DNA from: an uncultured Alistipes sp. | Lineage (GTDB): Bacteria; Bacteroidota; Bacteroidia; Bacteroidales; Rikenellaceae | DNA length: 64,000 nt | NCBI RefSeq assembly: GCF_902388705.1 | Contig: NZ_CABMQJ010000010.1 | Location: 1-64,000, forward strand | Direction of reading: 5' to 3' | Part shown: one piece after another, positions 35,805-43,916 of the stretch | Layout: every line of letters starts with the position of its first letter | Position numbering within the stretch: position 1 is the first letter of the stretch | Notes under the pieces: model-generated | The model's database searches: none | Seen by the model: the letters and a program-made list of their open reading frames with translations, nothing else | What the model was told of the DNA's origin: nothing | Made by a program: the position numbers and the translations under genes

Positions 35805-37172
35805 ATGAAAAACAATGTACTCACCCGCATTCTGCTGACATCCGCGCTATGCACGTTGGCGGCATGCGGCTCGGACTCGGACGGGGAAGGCCCCGGCGAC
35901 ACGGCTGTCGACAACCTGCGCTTCACCAACCGCACGTTCGACATCTACACCGGTGAACAGGCGCTTCCCGACCTATATTTATATACGGGCACCGGCACGG
36001 AAGCCTATACCGAAGACAACCCGTACGGGCTGACATGGCTCACGTCCGCCCCCGCGATCGCCCCGGTATCCGCCGACGGGATAATCCGCGGGGAAGCACC
36101 CGGGGAGGCACGCCTCTCCGTCCGCACCCCGGACAAGCTCAAACAGGCGTCGCAGACAATCCGCGTCCTGAAATCGGACATGCTCGACTCCCCCTTGTCG
36201 CGCAGCATGATTTACACGAGCGGCCACATGCTCCGCGACAACTCGGTCATGCAGAGTTTCGACCTGGGGGCCGACGGCTATATGTACTGTTCGCAGGTCG
36301 GACGCGGCACCAACAACCACAACGTCATCCTCGTCCGTAAAAAAGCCGATGCCGCCTATGAAAGCTACATGCTGCTTCCCTTTGCGGGACACGGCAACAA
36401 CATCGCCGTCGAGCAGGACGGAGCGGACACCTACATATGGACAGGCAGCTACGGCACACGCAATTCGGCGGGCGACTACGGCCTGTCGCAGACCATCGCC
36501 CGCATAAAATACACCCCGGGCCGCACCCTCAAACCGTCGGAATGCCACGAACATTACTGGCTCCCCCGGCGCCGCAACCTCCAGGCGTCGCTCGATGCGG
36601 ACAACGACATCGTACTTTTCTGGTGCGTAAACAGCAACTATACCGCACGCTACTTCTACATCTACCGGTTGAGTGAAGTAAAGGCGCTGCCGGAAACGCC
36701 CAAACAACTCTCCTTCGCCCTGACCTGGGGCGGCATGAACAGCGGGGAGAAAGAGGTTTCCGAAACCCCGACCGTCGTCGTAAAAGACCTTTCGCAGCTG
36801 GAGCCGCTGGCGACCATCGTCATGCCGGAAAGCAGCCAGCTGACCGTCGGCACGCAGGGCAACCAGGGACACGACGTCAAAAACGGCAAAATATACTATT
36901 ACGAAGGAGCCGGCAACAACAACGACGGGGCCGCGCCGTCGACGGCCACCGTCACGGTAATCGACTTCAGGGGCAACCGCATAAGCCGCCATGCCGTAGC
37001 CGCCATCGCCGATATGAATGCACTCTCGTGGCAGGGGCTCACCACGACGGGCTTCATGGAACCCGAAGGCATCAAACTGCACGACGGCGTACTGTACTGC
37101 GGATTCGCCTCCCGCTCGTCGGACGACATACGGCGAGTCGCCGTCCTGCAATACGACCTCAAAGGGAAATAG
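35805..37172 (+). CDS. Lipoprotein with Big2-like domain and predicted beta-propeller
   Basis: A 455-residue surface lipoprotein; lipobox at C21 (TLAAC). Residues ~38-115 resemble a Big2 bacterial Ig-like module (LTWLTSAPAIAPVSADGIIRGEAPGEARL). The remaining ~330 residues have the aromatic-glycine repeat pattern of a beta-propeller (QSFDLGADGYMYCSQVG, AGHGNNIAVE, YIWTGSYGT). This is reminiscent of helveticin J and of the phage receptor-binding/TagC-like propellers, which bind or process surface polymers such as teichoic acid. That resemblance is from memory of motifs and is tentative. It is a single-gene unit with its own promoter and terminator, next to the phosphodiesterase operon. Confidence 0.65.
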   Translation: MKNNVLTRILLTSALCTLAACGSDSDGEGPGDTAVDNLRFTNRTFDIYTGEQALPDLYLYTGTGTEAYTEDNPYGLTWLTSAPAIAPVSADGIIRGEAPGEARLSVRTPDKLKQASQTIRVLKSDMLDSPLSRSMIYTSGHMLRDNSVMQSFDLGADGYMYCSQVGRGTNNHNVILVRKKADAAYESYMLLPFAGHGNNIAVEQDGADTYIWTGSYGTRNSAGDYGLSQTIARIKYTPGRTLKPSECHEHYWLPRRRNLQASLDADNDIVLFWCVNSNYTARYFYIYRLSEVKALPETPKQLSFALTWGGMNSGEKEVSETPTVVVKDLSQLEPLATIVMPESSQLTVGTQGNQGHDVKNGKIYYYEGAGNNNDGAAPSTATVTVIDFRGNRISRHAVAAIADMNALSWQGLTTTGFMEPEGIKLHDGVLYCGFASRSSDDIRRVAVLQYDLKGK

Positions 37173-37186
37173 CGCCCTGGCGCAAT

Positions 37187-37224
37187 GAAAAATCCCGGCT
37201 GTTTTGTACAGCCGGGATTTTTCA
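37187..37224. terminator. Bidirectional terminator
   Basis: AAAAATCCCGGCTG and its complement around a 7-base loop serve both the propeller lipoprotein (plus) and the SusC/SusD/PHP operon (minus). Confidence 0.88.
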
Positions 37225-37238
37225 TTACCCAAGCGGAC

Positions 37239-38327
37239 CTACCAAAGTTCCGTTTCGAAATACTTTTCATAGCCGAGCACGCAGTTCACGAATGTCACCC
37301 GCGTACCTTTCGGAATATTCAGCCGAACGGTCTGGTGCCCGTAAATAGCAACCGGGTACATATAGTCGCCATACCGGATGCTGTATTCGATATCCGATTT
37401 GTTGCACAGTTCGATTGTCCCTTTCCGGGCGTCGATCACACGCACGGCGAGCGACTCCCCGACCAGCGCACGGATATACTTCTCCGCCCCGGCCAGCGTA
37501 TTGTCGTACAGCGCCACGAGCCGCCCGGCAAACAGGGCCTCGCGCACCGACTCGACCGTATATTCGCGTGCGAAAACAAGCGTCATCGGGCGCAGCACAC
37601 CGTCCGGATACTGCTGGCCGCTCATGTAATGGATGTCCGAATTGGCCAGCATCGAGAAGCCCATCCGTTCGTACCATTGCAGCACGCGGGGATAATGCTC
37701 CTTGCTGTTGAAAATCTCCACGCCGTGTATCTTCCCCTCGCGCAGCAGCCGCTCGTGCATGGGATAGAGCGTACACGAATCGTCGGGCCACCCCGGATGA
37801 TTCCAGAAAATATACGCCTCCTGCGCGAAAGCCTCGTCGAGCGCCGCCTGCTCGTTCTCCGGCGTACGGTCGCGCGGAAAACGGTTCGCATCTTTCAGGA
37901 ACAGGGCATTGATATGGCCGAAAGGCTTGTGACGCGTGATTTCGCCCCCGGAAATTACCAGCATGCCGATTTCCCGGCCGCGGGCTGCAGCAATCTCATA
38001 CGGCAGGTTCATATCGGCGGTTTCCATTCCTTTGTTCTTGCGTATCTCGAAGTGGTCGGTTATGGCAATCACATCCAGTCCGTCGTTCCAGGCTTCGTTC
38101 ACGCGTCCCGCAGGATAGACCTGCGCGTCGGTAAAGCAGGTATGCACATGGAAATCGCACTTGAGCGTGCGGTAACCCTCTATATCGGGAATACATACGT
38201 TCCGGCGGCAATTGGTTCGCTCCGCCCCGGGATGCCGCCAGACATCGTTCGTCTGAATCGGTTTGCCCGCCGTGGCGGCCGTTGTGGCCGCCACGGCAAG
38301 CAACAGGATAAAATAGACTCTTTTCAT
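37239..38327 (-). CDS. Exported PHP-domain phosphodiesterase
   Basis: A polymerase-and-histidinol-phosphatase fold hydrolase of 362 residues with signal peptide 1-20 (start at 38327; eight in-frame codons upstream lack signal character). Metal-binding motifs of the PHP fold are clear: H60-x-H62 in CDFHVHTCFTD, AITDHFE, IFWNHPGWPD and ANSDIHYM. It resembles the Sb-PDE group of phosphodiesterases annotated in Bacteroidetes. It lies 11 bases after SusD and ends the operon, so the SusC/SusD pair probably imports or captures a phosphodiester-containing substrate. No glycosidase is in this operon. Confidence 0.82.
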   Translation of the reverse strand: MKRVYFILLLAVAATTAATAGKPIQTNDVWRHPGAERTNCRRNVCIPDIEGYRTLKCDFHVHTCFTDAQVYPAGRVNEAWNDGLDVIAITDHFEIRKNKGMETADMNLPYEIAAARGREIGMLVISGGEITRHKPFGHINALFLKDANRFPRDRTPENEQAALDEAFAQEAYIFWNHPGWPDDSCTLYPMHERLLREGKIHGVEIFNSKEHYPRVLQWYERMGFSMLANSDIHYMSGQQYPDGVLRPMTLVFAREYTVESVREALFAGRLVALYDNTLAGAEKYIRALVGESLAVRVIDARKGTIELCNKSDIEYSIRYGDYMYPVAIYGHQTVRLNIPKGTRVTFVNCVLGYEKYFETELW

Positions 38328-38338
38328 TTTTCCACAAA

Positions 38339-40123
38339 TCAATCCGACCATCCGTAATTCTGGCCCAGCGCAGGATTGATACCCGTAGCCGTCCGGGGAA
38401 TCGGACGCAGGTACATCTTCTCCTCCCAGATGCGGTCGAGGTTATACTGCAACAGGCCGCTGGTTCCCCCGGTAAGGGTATAGGAACCGTCGCGCAAATC
38501 GATATAGTATACACCGTTCTCGCTTCCGGCATCGCTGTCGACGACGCACAAATCGTTCTGTCCGTCGCCGTTCAAATCGATCGGCGTGCCGACGGCCGGA
38601 ATGTAAATCCCCTGCCAGACACGTTTGGTCAACTCGCCCTCGTGCCAGCGCATCAGGTCGTCGTAACGCAGGTTTTCCAACAACAGCTCCACAGCGCGCT
38701 CACGCCGTATCTCGAGCAGGTCTTTGCTCTGAACCTTGTAATAGGAAGCCAGGTAAGGGTCGGCCGTCAGCGGCTGCGTTCCCACAACGCCCGCACGCTC
38801 GCGCAGCGGTTTGATCGTACGCTCCCAAACCGAAGGCTCGAGAATGCCGCCGTTGAGCTCGGCCATCGCCTCGGCATAGTTCAGCAGCACCTCGGCGTAG
38901 CGCAGAATCGAAAGGCTGTTATTGCTGCGGGTTCCGGAGTGGAGATCGTCGTCGAAACACCACTTGATGAGCTGGTACCCGGTAAGGGATACCGACATGT
39001 CGGGTGCGGTATGCACCTTTTCCCCCGCCACCTCCTTCATATACCCCGGCGTCACGATGCTCTGCATCATCCGGTAGTCGCGCCCGGCGGTTTCGTCGAC
39101 AAAAGGAAGCTCGTCGTGGTTCTCCCTGTCGGTAAAGCGCGAACCGTCGAGATTGAGGTACATGTCGGCCAACGCGCGCGTCATCGACCAGCGGGATTGC
39201 GTCGGGGAGGTGAACACCCACGTCGCCGTGTGGTAAATTCCCAGGCTGGTGCTGTATTCGCGCCCCCAGATAATCTCCTGCCGGTTGAGCTCCTCCGAAA
39301 TAAAGAGCGACCGGTATTGGGTCTGCACCCCCGACGGCGTGCTCACGAGCGAATAGGGGCCGTCGCTCATCAGCTCTTCGCAGGCATCGGCACAGGCACG
39401 CAGATAGACCTCCGACTCGTCGCTCGTCCACGGCTGCCCCGTCGAGGGATCCACCGTGTGGTACTTGCGGTAAGTACCCTCGAACAGGCATACGCGCGAC
39501 TTGAACGCGAGCGCTTTCCACTTGTCGATCTGCGCAGTCTGGGTGTAGGCCGAAGCCGCAGAGCAATAGGTGCCGGCGAAATCGAGGTCTTCGAGCACCT
39601 TGCGCATCACGTATTCGCGGCTGTCGCGCGCCTTGTAGAGCGCCGCATCGTCCTCGGCATCGATCGGTTCGTCGTACCACGGCACGGCGCCGAACGTGCG
39701 GACTTTGTTGTAATAGAACCAGGCGCGCCAGAAACGGGCCACGCCCTCGTAGTGTTTCAGGGTTTCCTCGCGCACGCCCGACACTTCGTACATGTGTTTG
39801 AGGAAATAATTGACATTGAACAAATCATACCAGTTCGAATAGCTCCACCCGGTCTGCCGGCTCGACGACCAGGGCACGGTCAGGTAGTCGGTCGAACTGG
39901 ACGTTGCGACCAAATCCGACCAGCAGTCGCCGCGGAAAAGGGTTTCGGCCGAAGGCATCATCTCCTGCAGGAAACCATCGGCATACAACTGCAGCGATTT
40001 TTCGTTGGTGAAATAGGTGTCCGCGCCGAGCTCCGCGAAAGGCTCTTTCGACAGGAACGAGTCGCAGGAGGCCAGCAGGCAGAGAAGTGCGGCGGCAGCC
40101 GTTTTATGCATTATTTTTTTCAT
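38339..40123 (-). CDS. SusD/RagB-family lipoprotein (second pair)
   Basis: A 594-residue surface lipoprotein with lipobox at C20 (CLLASC) followed by DSFLSKEPFAELGADTYF, a normal SusD N-terminus. C-terminal motifs EVLLNYAEAMAELNG and ERAVELLLENLRYDDLMRWHEG are present, and the protein ends in NPALGQNYGWSD. It sits between SusC (11 bases upstream) and the PHP phosphodiesterase (11 bases downstream). The substrate is unknown; the operon partner suggests a phosphodiester. Confidence 0.95.
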   Translation of the reverse strand: MKKIMHKTAAAALLCLLASCDSFLSKEPFAELGADTYFTNEKSLQLYADGFLQEMMPSAETLFRGDCWSDLVATSSSTDYLTVPWSSSRQTGWSYSNWYDLFNVNYFLKHMYEVSGVREETLKHYEGVARFWRAWFYYNKVRTFGAVPWYDEPIDAEDDAALYKARDSREYVMRKVLEDLDFAGTYCSAASAYTQTAQIDKWKALAFKSRVCLFEGTYRKYHTVDPSTGQPWTSDESEVYLRACADACEELMSDGPYSLVSTPSGVQTQYRSLFISEELNRQEIIWGREYSTSLGIYHTATWVFTSPTQSRWSMTRALADMYLNLDGSRFTDRENHDELPFVDETAGRDYRMMQSIVTPGYMKEVAGEKVHTAPDMSVSLTGYQLIKWCFDDDLHSGTRSNNSLSILRYAEVLLNYAEAMAELNGGILEPSVWERTIKPLRERAGVVGTQPLTADPYLASYYKVQSKDLLEIRRERAVELLLENLRYDDLMRWHEGELTKRVWQGIYIPAVGTPIDLNGDGQNDLCVVDSDAGSENGVYYIDLRDGSYTLTGGTSGLLQYNLDRIWEEKMYLRPIPRTATGINPALGQNYGWSD

Positions 40124-40134
40124 GGTGCTCTGTA

Positions 40135-43100
40135 TTAGAATGTGACGTTGACGCCGAACGTAAAGGTTCGCATGACGGGATAGCCGTATCCGTCGCCGTT
40201 GGTTCCGGCGACGCTGCCGAAGTCGGCATCGCCGGCGCTGATTCCTTCGGGGTCGAAGTTCTTGGCGTATTTCTGCAACGGCGAATAAGTCCAGAGGTTT
40301 TCCCCGACGAAATAGATGCGCAGCGACTGCATATGCAGTTTCCGGGCAATCCGTTTGGGGAAGGTATAGTCGAGCGTCAGGTTCTTCAGGCGGATATAGC
40401 TCGCATCCTGCAGGTAGCGGTCGTTCGCATTCGACATGATACCGTTGGAATGTTCGGCCTGGTAACCGCGCAGGCGGGGCCAGTAAGCCGAGGTATTGCC
40501 GTTGTCATCGGTGTAGCGGTTGTTCTGATCCTGCCACGGGAGGTAAAATCCGTACGCACGGCCGTATTTGCCCCAGAAATAGCCGGAATCCTTGGCCGGA
40601 TACCAGTCCCGTTTGCCCACGCCCTGCCACATCATGCTCAAACCGATGCCGTTCCAGTTGAACGAAGTGGTAATGCTGTAACAATAGCGGGGCGAGGTAT
40701 TGCCGATTTTCACCAAATCGCCGTGGTCGCCGATCGTATTCGAGCCGTTGTCGACGGCGTTGCTGTCGTCCAGATCGGCCAGTTTCAGGTCGCCTTTCTT
40801 CCAGCCGCCCACGAAATACTGGAACTTGCTCTGGTCGGCCCAGCCTGCGGCCTCATCGTCGCTCTCGAACAGCCCGAGCACCTTATAGCCCCATATCTCG
40901 CCCAGCGTCATGCCCTCGTAGTAATTCGTCTTGTAGATCGTGGGCAGCGTTCCGGTCTTGCTGGTGTATTTGGTAATCTTGCTCGTGCTGTCCCATACCG
41001 CCGCACGGATGCTGTAATGGAAATCCTTGCCCGCAAGGCGGAAGTTATCGCGCCACGAAACGCTGGCCTCCCAGCCGTCGGTGCGCATGTCGGCATAGTT
41101 GCCCTTGGGCGCCTGGTTGCCGTAGACCGCAGGAAGCTCCGCACCCACGACATACATATCGGAGGTGTTGCGGCGGTAAATATCGGCCACGAAACTCAAA
41201 CGGCCGTTCAGGGCTTCGAAGTCCAGGCCGAGGTTATACGTGGTGGCTTTCTCCCAGGTCAGGCTTCGGGGAACGGGCGCCGGCGCCCGGGTATAGCGGA
41301 ACGTCGAGCCGCCGCTCACCACGTTCGAAGTATTCAGCTCCATAAGCGGCAGGTAAGCATAGGCGTCGCTGATAAGTCCGTTGCCCGCGGTTCCGGCGGA
41401 GAAGCGCACCTTGAGGTTGTCGAGCCAGCTCCGGGATGCGGCCATAAAGCCCTCCTCGGAAATGCGCCAGCCCACCGAGGCGGAGGGGAAGAACCCCCAG
41501 CGCTGGCTGGTCGGGAATTTCGAGTTGCCGTCGTAGCGGCCGCTCGCCTCCACGAGGTATTTCCCCTTGTAGGCATAGTGCAGACGGTAGAAGAAACCAG
41601 CCAGCGACGCGGAGTAGCTGCCGTTGTCCTGCCAGATAATCTGGTCGCCGTCGATCAGGCTCGGATTGACCTTGTCGGGAATGATAATCCCCTCGCGATA
41701 GAGGTAGGTGCGCATGACGGTCTCCTCCTCGGCATTGAAACCGCCCATAACCGACAGCGAATGCGCATCGCCGAGTTTGGGGGTGTAGGTCAGCGTCGCG
41801 GATGCCGTCCACCGGTCGGTATCGTAGTCGTAGTCGCGGTACTGCGAAGTCGCAGGCTGCGTGGCGCTCAACTCCGGGCCCTCGTAATAGGTGCTCAGAT
41901 TGCGCGCCCGGCTGCGGTCGGTATGGCTGTAGAAATAGGCGAAATCGGCCTTAGCGACCAGCACGTCCTTAATCAGGCTGGCCGTCAGGGTCGCCGTTTC
42001 GTGCACATCGTTCTTGCCGTACTTCTCCCACGAAGTACCCTCCTCGAAACCGGCAATGCCGATGTAGGTGGCAGCGTGCGTCCAGGTGCCGTCGGCATTA
42101 CGGGCGCCGATCATCGGCGCGCCCACAATCTCCATCTGGCGCTGGATCAACTGATTGCCCTCGGCCACTCGCGGCTGGTAAATCTTGCGCTTCATAAAGT
42201 CGAGGCTGTTGTCCAGCGTCAGCCAGGGCGTAACCTGGATATTCACCTTGCCGCGGATATTATACTGCTTGTAATCCTCCTTGCCGTAGTTGTAAATACC
42301 GTCCTGCTGGAAATAGCGGCCCGAAACGAGGAACTTCGCGACCTTGCCGCCGCCGCTTACGCTGACATTGTGCTGCTGTCCCGACGTCCAGTCCTTGTAG
42401 ACGATATCGTGCCAGTCGTAGTTGCCGAAATATTCGTAACGGCCCTGCGCATTGACATCCCATTTCTCGTAGCTTTTATCCGAGTTGCGCTTCACCAGTT
42501 CGTTGTACCAGCTCGAGGTGAACGGATTCATGGCATTGTTGATACTCGACGGATTGGCATTGTAACGTCCTTTGTAGGACTCCAGGAAAGCATCCGTCCA
42601 GGCCAGTCCGTTGTTGACGGTACGCGGTTCTACCGTACGCGTGAAAATCGAATAGCTGCCGTCGTAAGTCACGCTCACATGGCCCGAATCGGGTTTCTTC
42701 GTCGTAATGAGAATCACGCCGAACGTGCCTTTGGCTCCGTATACGGCGGTCGAGGAGGCGTCCTTGAGCACCGTAATCGACTCGATATCGCTCGGGTTCA
42801 CGGTGTTCATGTCGGTTTCCATGCCGTCGACGAGCGTCAGTGCGCTGCCGCCCGCTCCGATACTGTTCTCGACGCCGCGGATGCGGATCGTCGCGTTTCG
42901 CGACGGCTTGCCGTCGGAGAAAGTGAGCGTCAGGCCCGGAACCTGTCCCTGCAATGCGCGGGAAACATTCGCGGTCTTGCGCTCGGCAATCAAATCGCCC
43001 TTGATGGTTTCGACTGCACCGACGATATCGCGGCGGCGCTGCACGCCGTAACCGATTACGACGACCTCGTCGAGGTTCGTATTGTCGACCGTCAGCTGGA

Positions 43101-43422
43101 CGTCGAGCGCAGTCTTCGTACCGACCTGCGTCACATAGGGTTTGTAACCGAGGAAACTGAAATTCAACTTGTCGGCAGCGTCGGCCCGGATGGAAAACCG
43201 GCCTTCCCCGTCGGTGGTCGTACCGCGCGAAGTTCCCGACACGGTCACCGCAACGCCCGGCAGCGGAGCCCCGGCTTCGTCGCGCACCGTACCCGCCACC
43301 TCGCTTCTCTGCTGCGCAGCCGCCGGCAGCGCGATGCAGCAGAGCATCAGCGTCACAAACAGCAACATGCGGCGGCAGCGACCGATAAATGCGGATTCAC
43401 TGGGTGTATAACTCTGTTTCAT
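40135..43422 (-). CDS. SusC/RagA-family TonB-dependent transporter (second pair)
   Basis: A 1095-residue outer-membrane transporter. A signal segment (about residues 19-37) is followed by a carboxypeptidase-regulatory-like domain (about 42-115, EVAGTVRDEAGAPLPGVAV), the TonB-box/SusC signature EVVVIGYGVQRRRDIVGAV, a plug domain (VENSIGAGGSALTLVDGMETDMNTV) and the barrel. It is first in the operon with SusD and the PHP enzyme. Its promoter is a good consensus match about 238 bases upstream, so the leader is unusually long. Confidence 0.95.
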   Translation of the reverse strand: MKQSYTPSESAFIGRCRRMLLFVTLMLCCIALPAAAQQRSEVAGTVRDEAGAPLPGVAVTVSGTSRGTTTDGEGRFSIRADAADKLNFSFLGYKPYVTQVGTKTALDVQLTVDNTNLDEVVVIGYGVQRRRDIVGAVETIKGDLIAERKTANVSRALQGQVPGLTLTFSDGKPSRNATIRIRGVENSIGAGGSALTLVDGMETDMNTVNPSDIESITVLKDASSTAVYGAKGTFGVILITTKKPDSGHVSVTYDGSYSIFTRTVEPRTVNNGLAWTDAFLESYKGRYNANPSSINNAMNPFTSSWYNELVKRNSDKSYEKWDVNAQGRYEYFGNYDWHDIVYKDWTSGQQHNVSVSGGGKVAKFLVSGRYFQQDGIYNYGKEDYKQYNIRGKVNIQVTPWLTLDNSLDFMKRKIYQPRVAEGNQLIQRQMEIVGAPMIGARNADGTWTHAATYIGIAGFEEGTSWEKYGKNDVHETATLTASLIKDVLVAKADFAYFYSHTDRSRARNLSTYYEGPELSATQPATSQYRDYDYDTDRWTASATLTYTPKLGDAHSLSVMGGFNAEEETVMRTYLYREGIIIPDKVNPSLIDGDQIIWQDNGSYSASLAGFFYRLHYAYKGKYLVEASGRYDGNSKFPTSQRWGFFPSASVGWRISEEGFMAASRSWLDNLKVRFSAGTAGNGLISDAYAYLPLMELNTSNVVSGGSTFRYTRAPAPVPRSLTWEKATTYNLGLDFEALNGRLSFVADIYRRNTSDMYVVGAELPAVYGNQAPKGNYADMRTDGWEASVSWRDNFRLAGKDFHYSIRAAVWDSTSKITKYTSKTGTLPTIYKTNYYEGMTLGEIWGYKVLGLFESDDEAAGWADQSKFQYFVGGWKKGDLKLADLDDSNAVDNGSNTIGDHGDLVKIGNTSPRYCYSITTSFNWNGIGLSMMWQGVGKRDWYPAKDSGYFWGKYGRAYGFYLPWQDQNNRYTDDNGNTSAYWPRLRGYQAEHSNGIMSNANDRYLQDASYIRLKNLTLDYTFPKRIARKLHMQSLRIYFVGENLWTYSPLQKYAKNFDPEGISAGDADFGSVAGTNGDGYGYPVMRTFTFGVNVTF

Positions 43423-43691
43423 AGTTCATCTAGGTTTTAGTTGTTCGTTCACAGTGTCTTTCCGGCAATAACAAACCGGGCTTCCGCATGGCGGCGCCTG
43501 GTCGAATCGCAGGAAAGAACGCTGCAAGTCATCTTTCCCCTAATAATATATCGGTGTGCGAGGCTGATTGTGGGCTTAATCCATCTCTTCAGGGTTTTTA
43601 GTTGGTTCGATCGATATAGGTTCATTCATCGGCGGCGGTCATTCCGCATCGATGTGAAACAAAATTATAATTATTTTTCGTTTAACACAAA
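43423..43691 (-). promoter_or_regulatory. Promoter and long 5' leader of the second SusC operon
   Basis: On the minus strand TTTG (43688-43691), 20 bases, then TAATTTTG (43660-43667) matches the Bacteroidetes promoter fully. Transcription would start near 43653, leaving a leader of about 230 bases before the ATG at 43422. The leader contains an inverted repeat GGAAAGA/TCTTTCC (43512-43518 and 43532-43538) and no open frame I trust. No riboswitch family was recognised. Confidence 0.6.
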
Positions 43692-43792
43692 TTTTCACTG
43701 TAATATTTTTCGTTTCAAATCAATTTTTCGTTTTTAAACAATTTTAAATGCATTTTTATCGCATTAAATTATGCAAAATGAAATTTTTGACA

Positions 43793-43800
43793 TATATTTG
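43793..43800 (+). promoter_or_regulatory. Candidate -7 element of the BACON/glycerol-1-phosphate operon
   Basis: TATATTTG matches TAnnTTTG. It lies 117 bases before the start codon at 43917 and points away from the SusC promoter. No clear -33 TTTG was found at 19-21 bases. Confidence 0.5.
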
Positions 43801-43916
43801 CCATGCAAGTCATCCCCAAACAACGTGTCGTGTGAGGAAAGTATGCCCGGACGGGGCGTACGCAACTCGTTTTGCACATGCATTATCACCCAACGAAAAC
43901 AAACCTTACGAACCTT

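Noticed and set aside
40087..43440. 1117-codon open frame on the plus strand
   Set aside because: Antisense shadow of the second SusC gene, whose domains are unmistakable.
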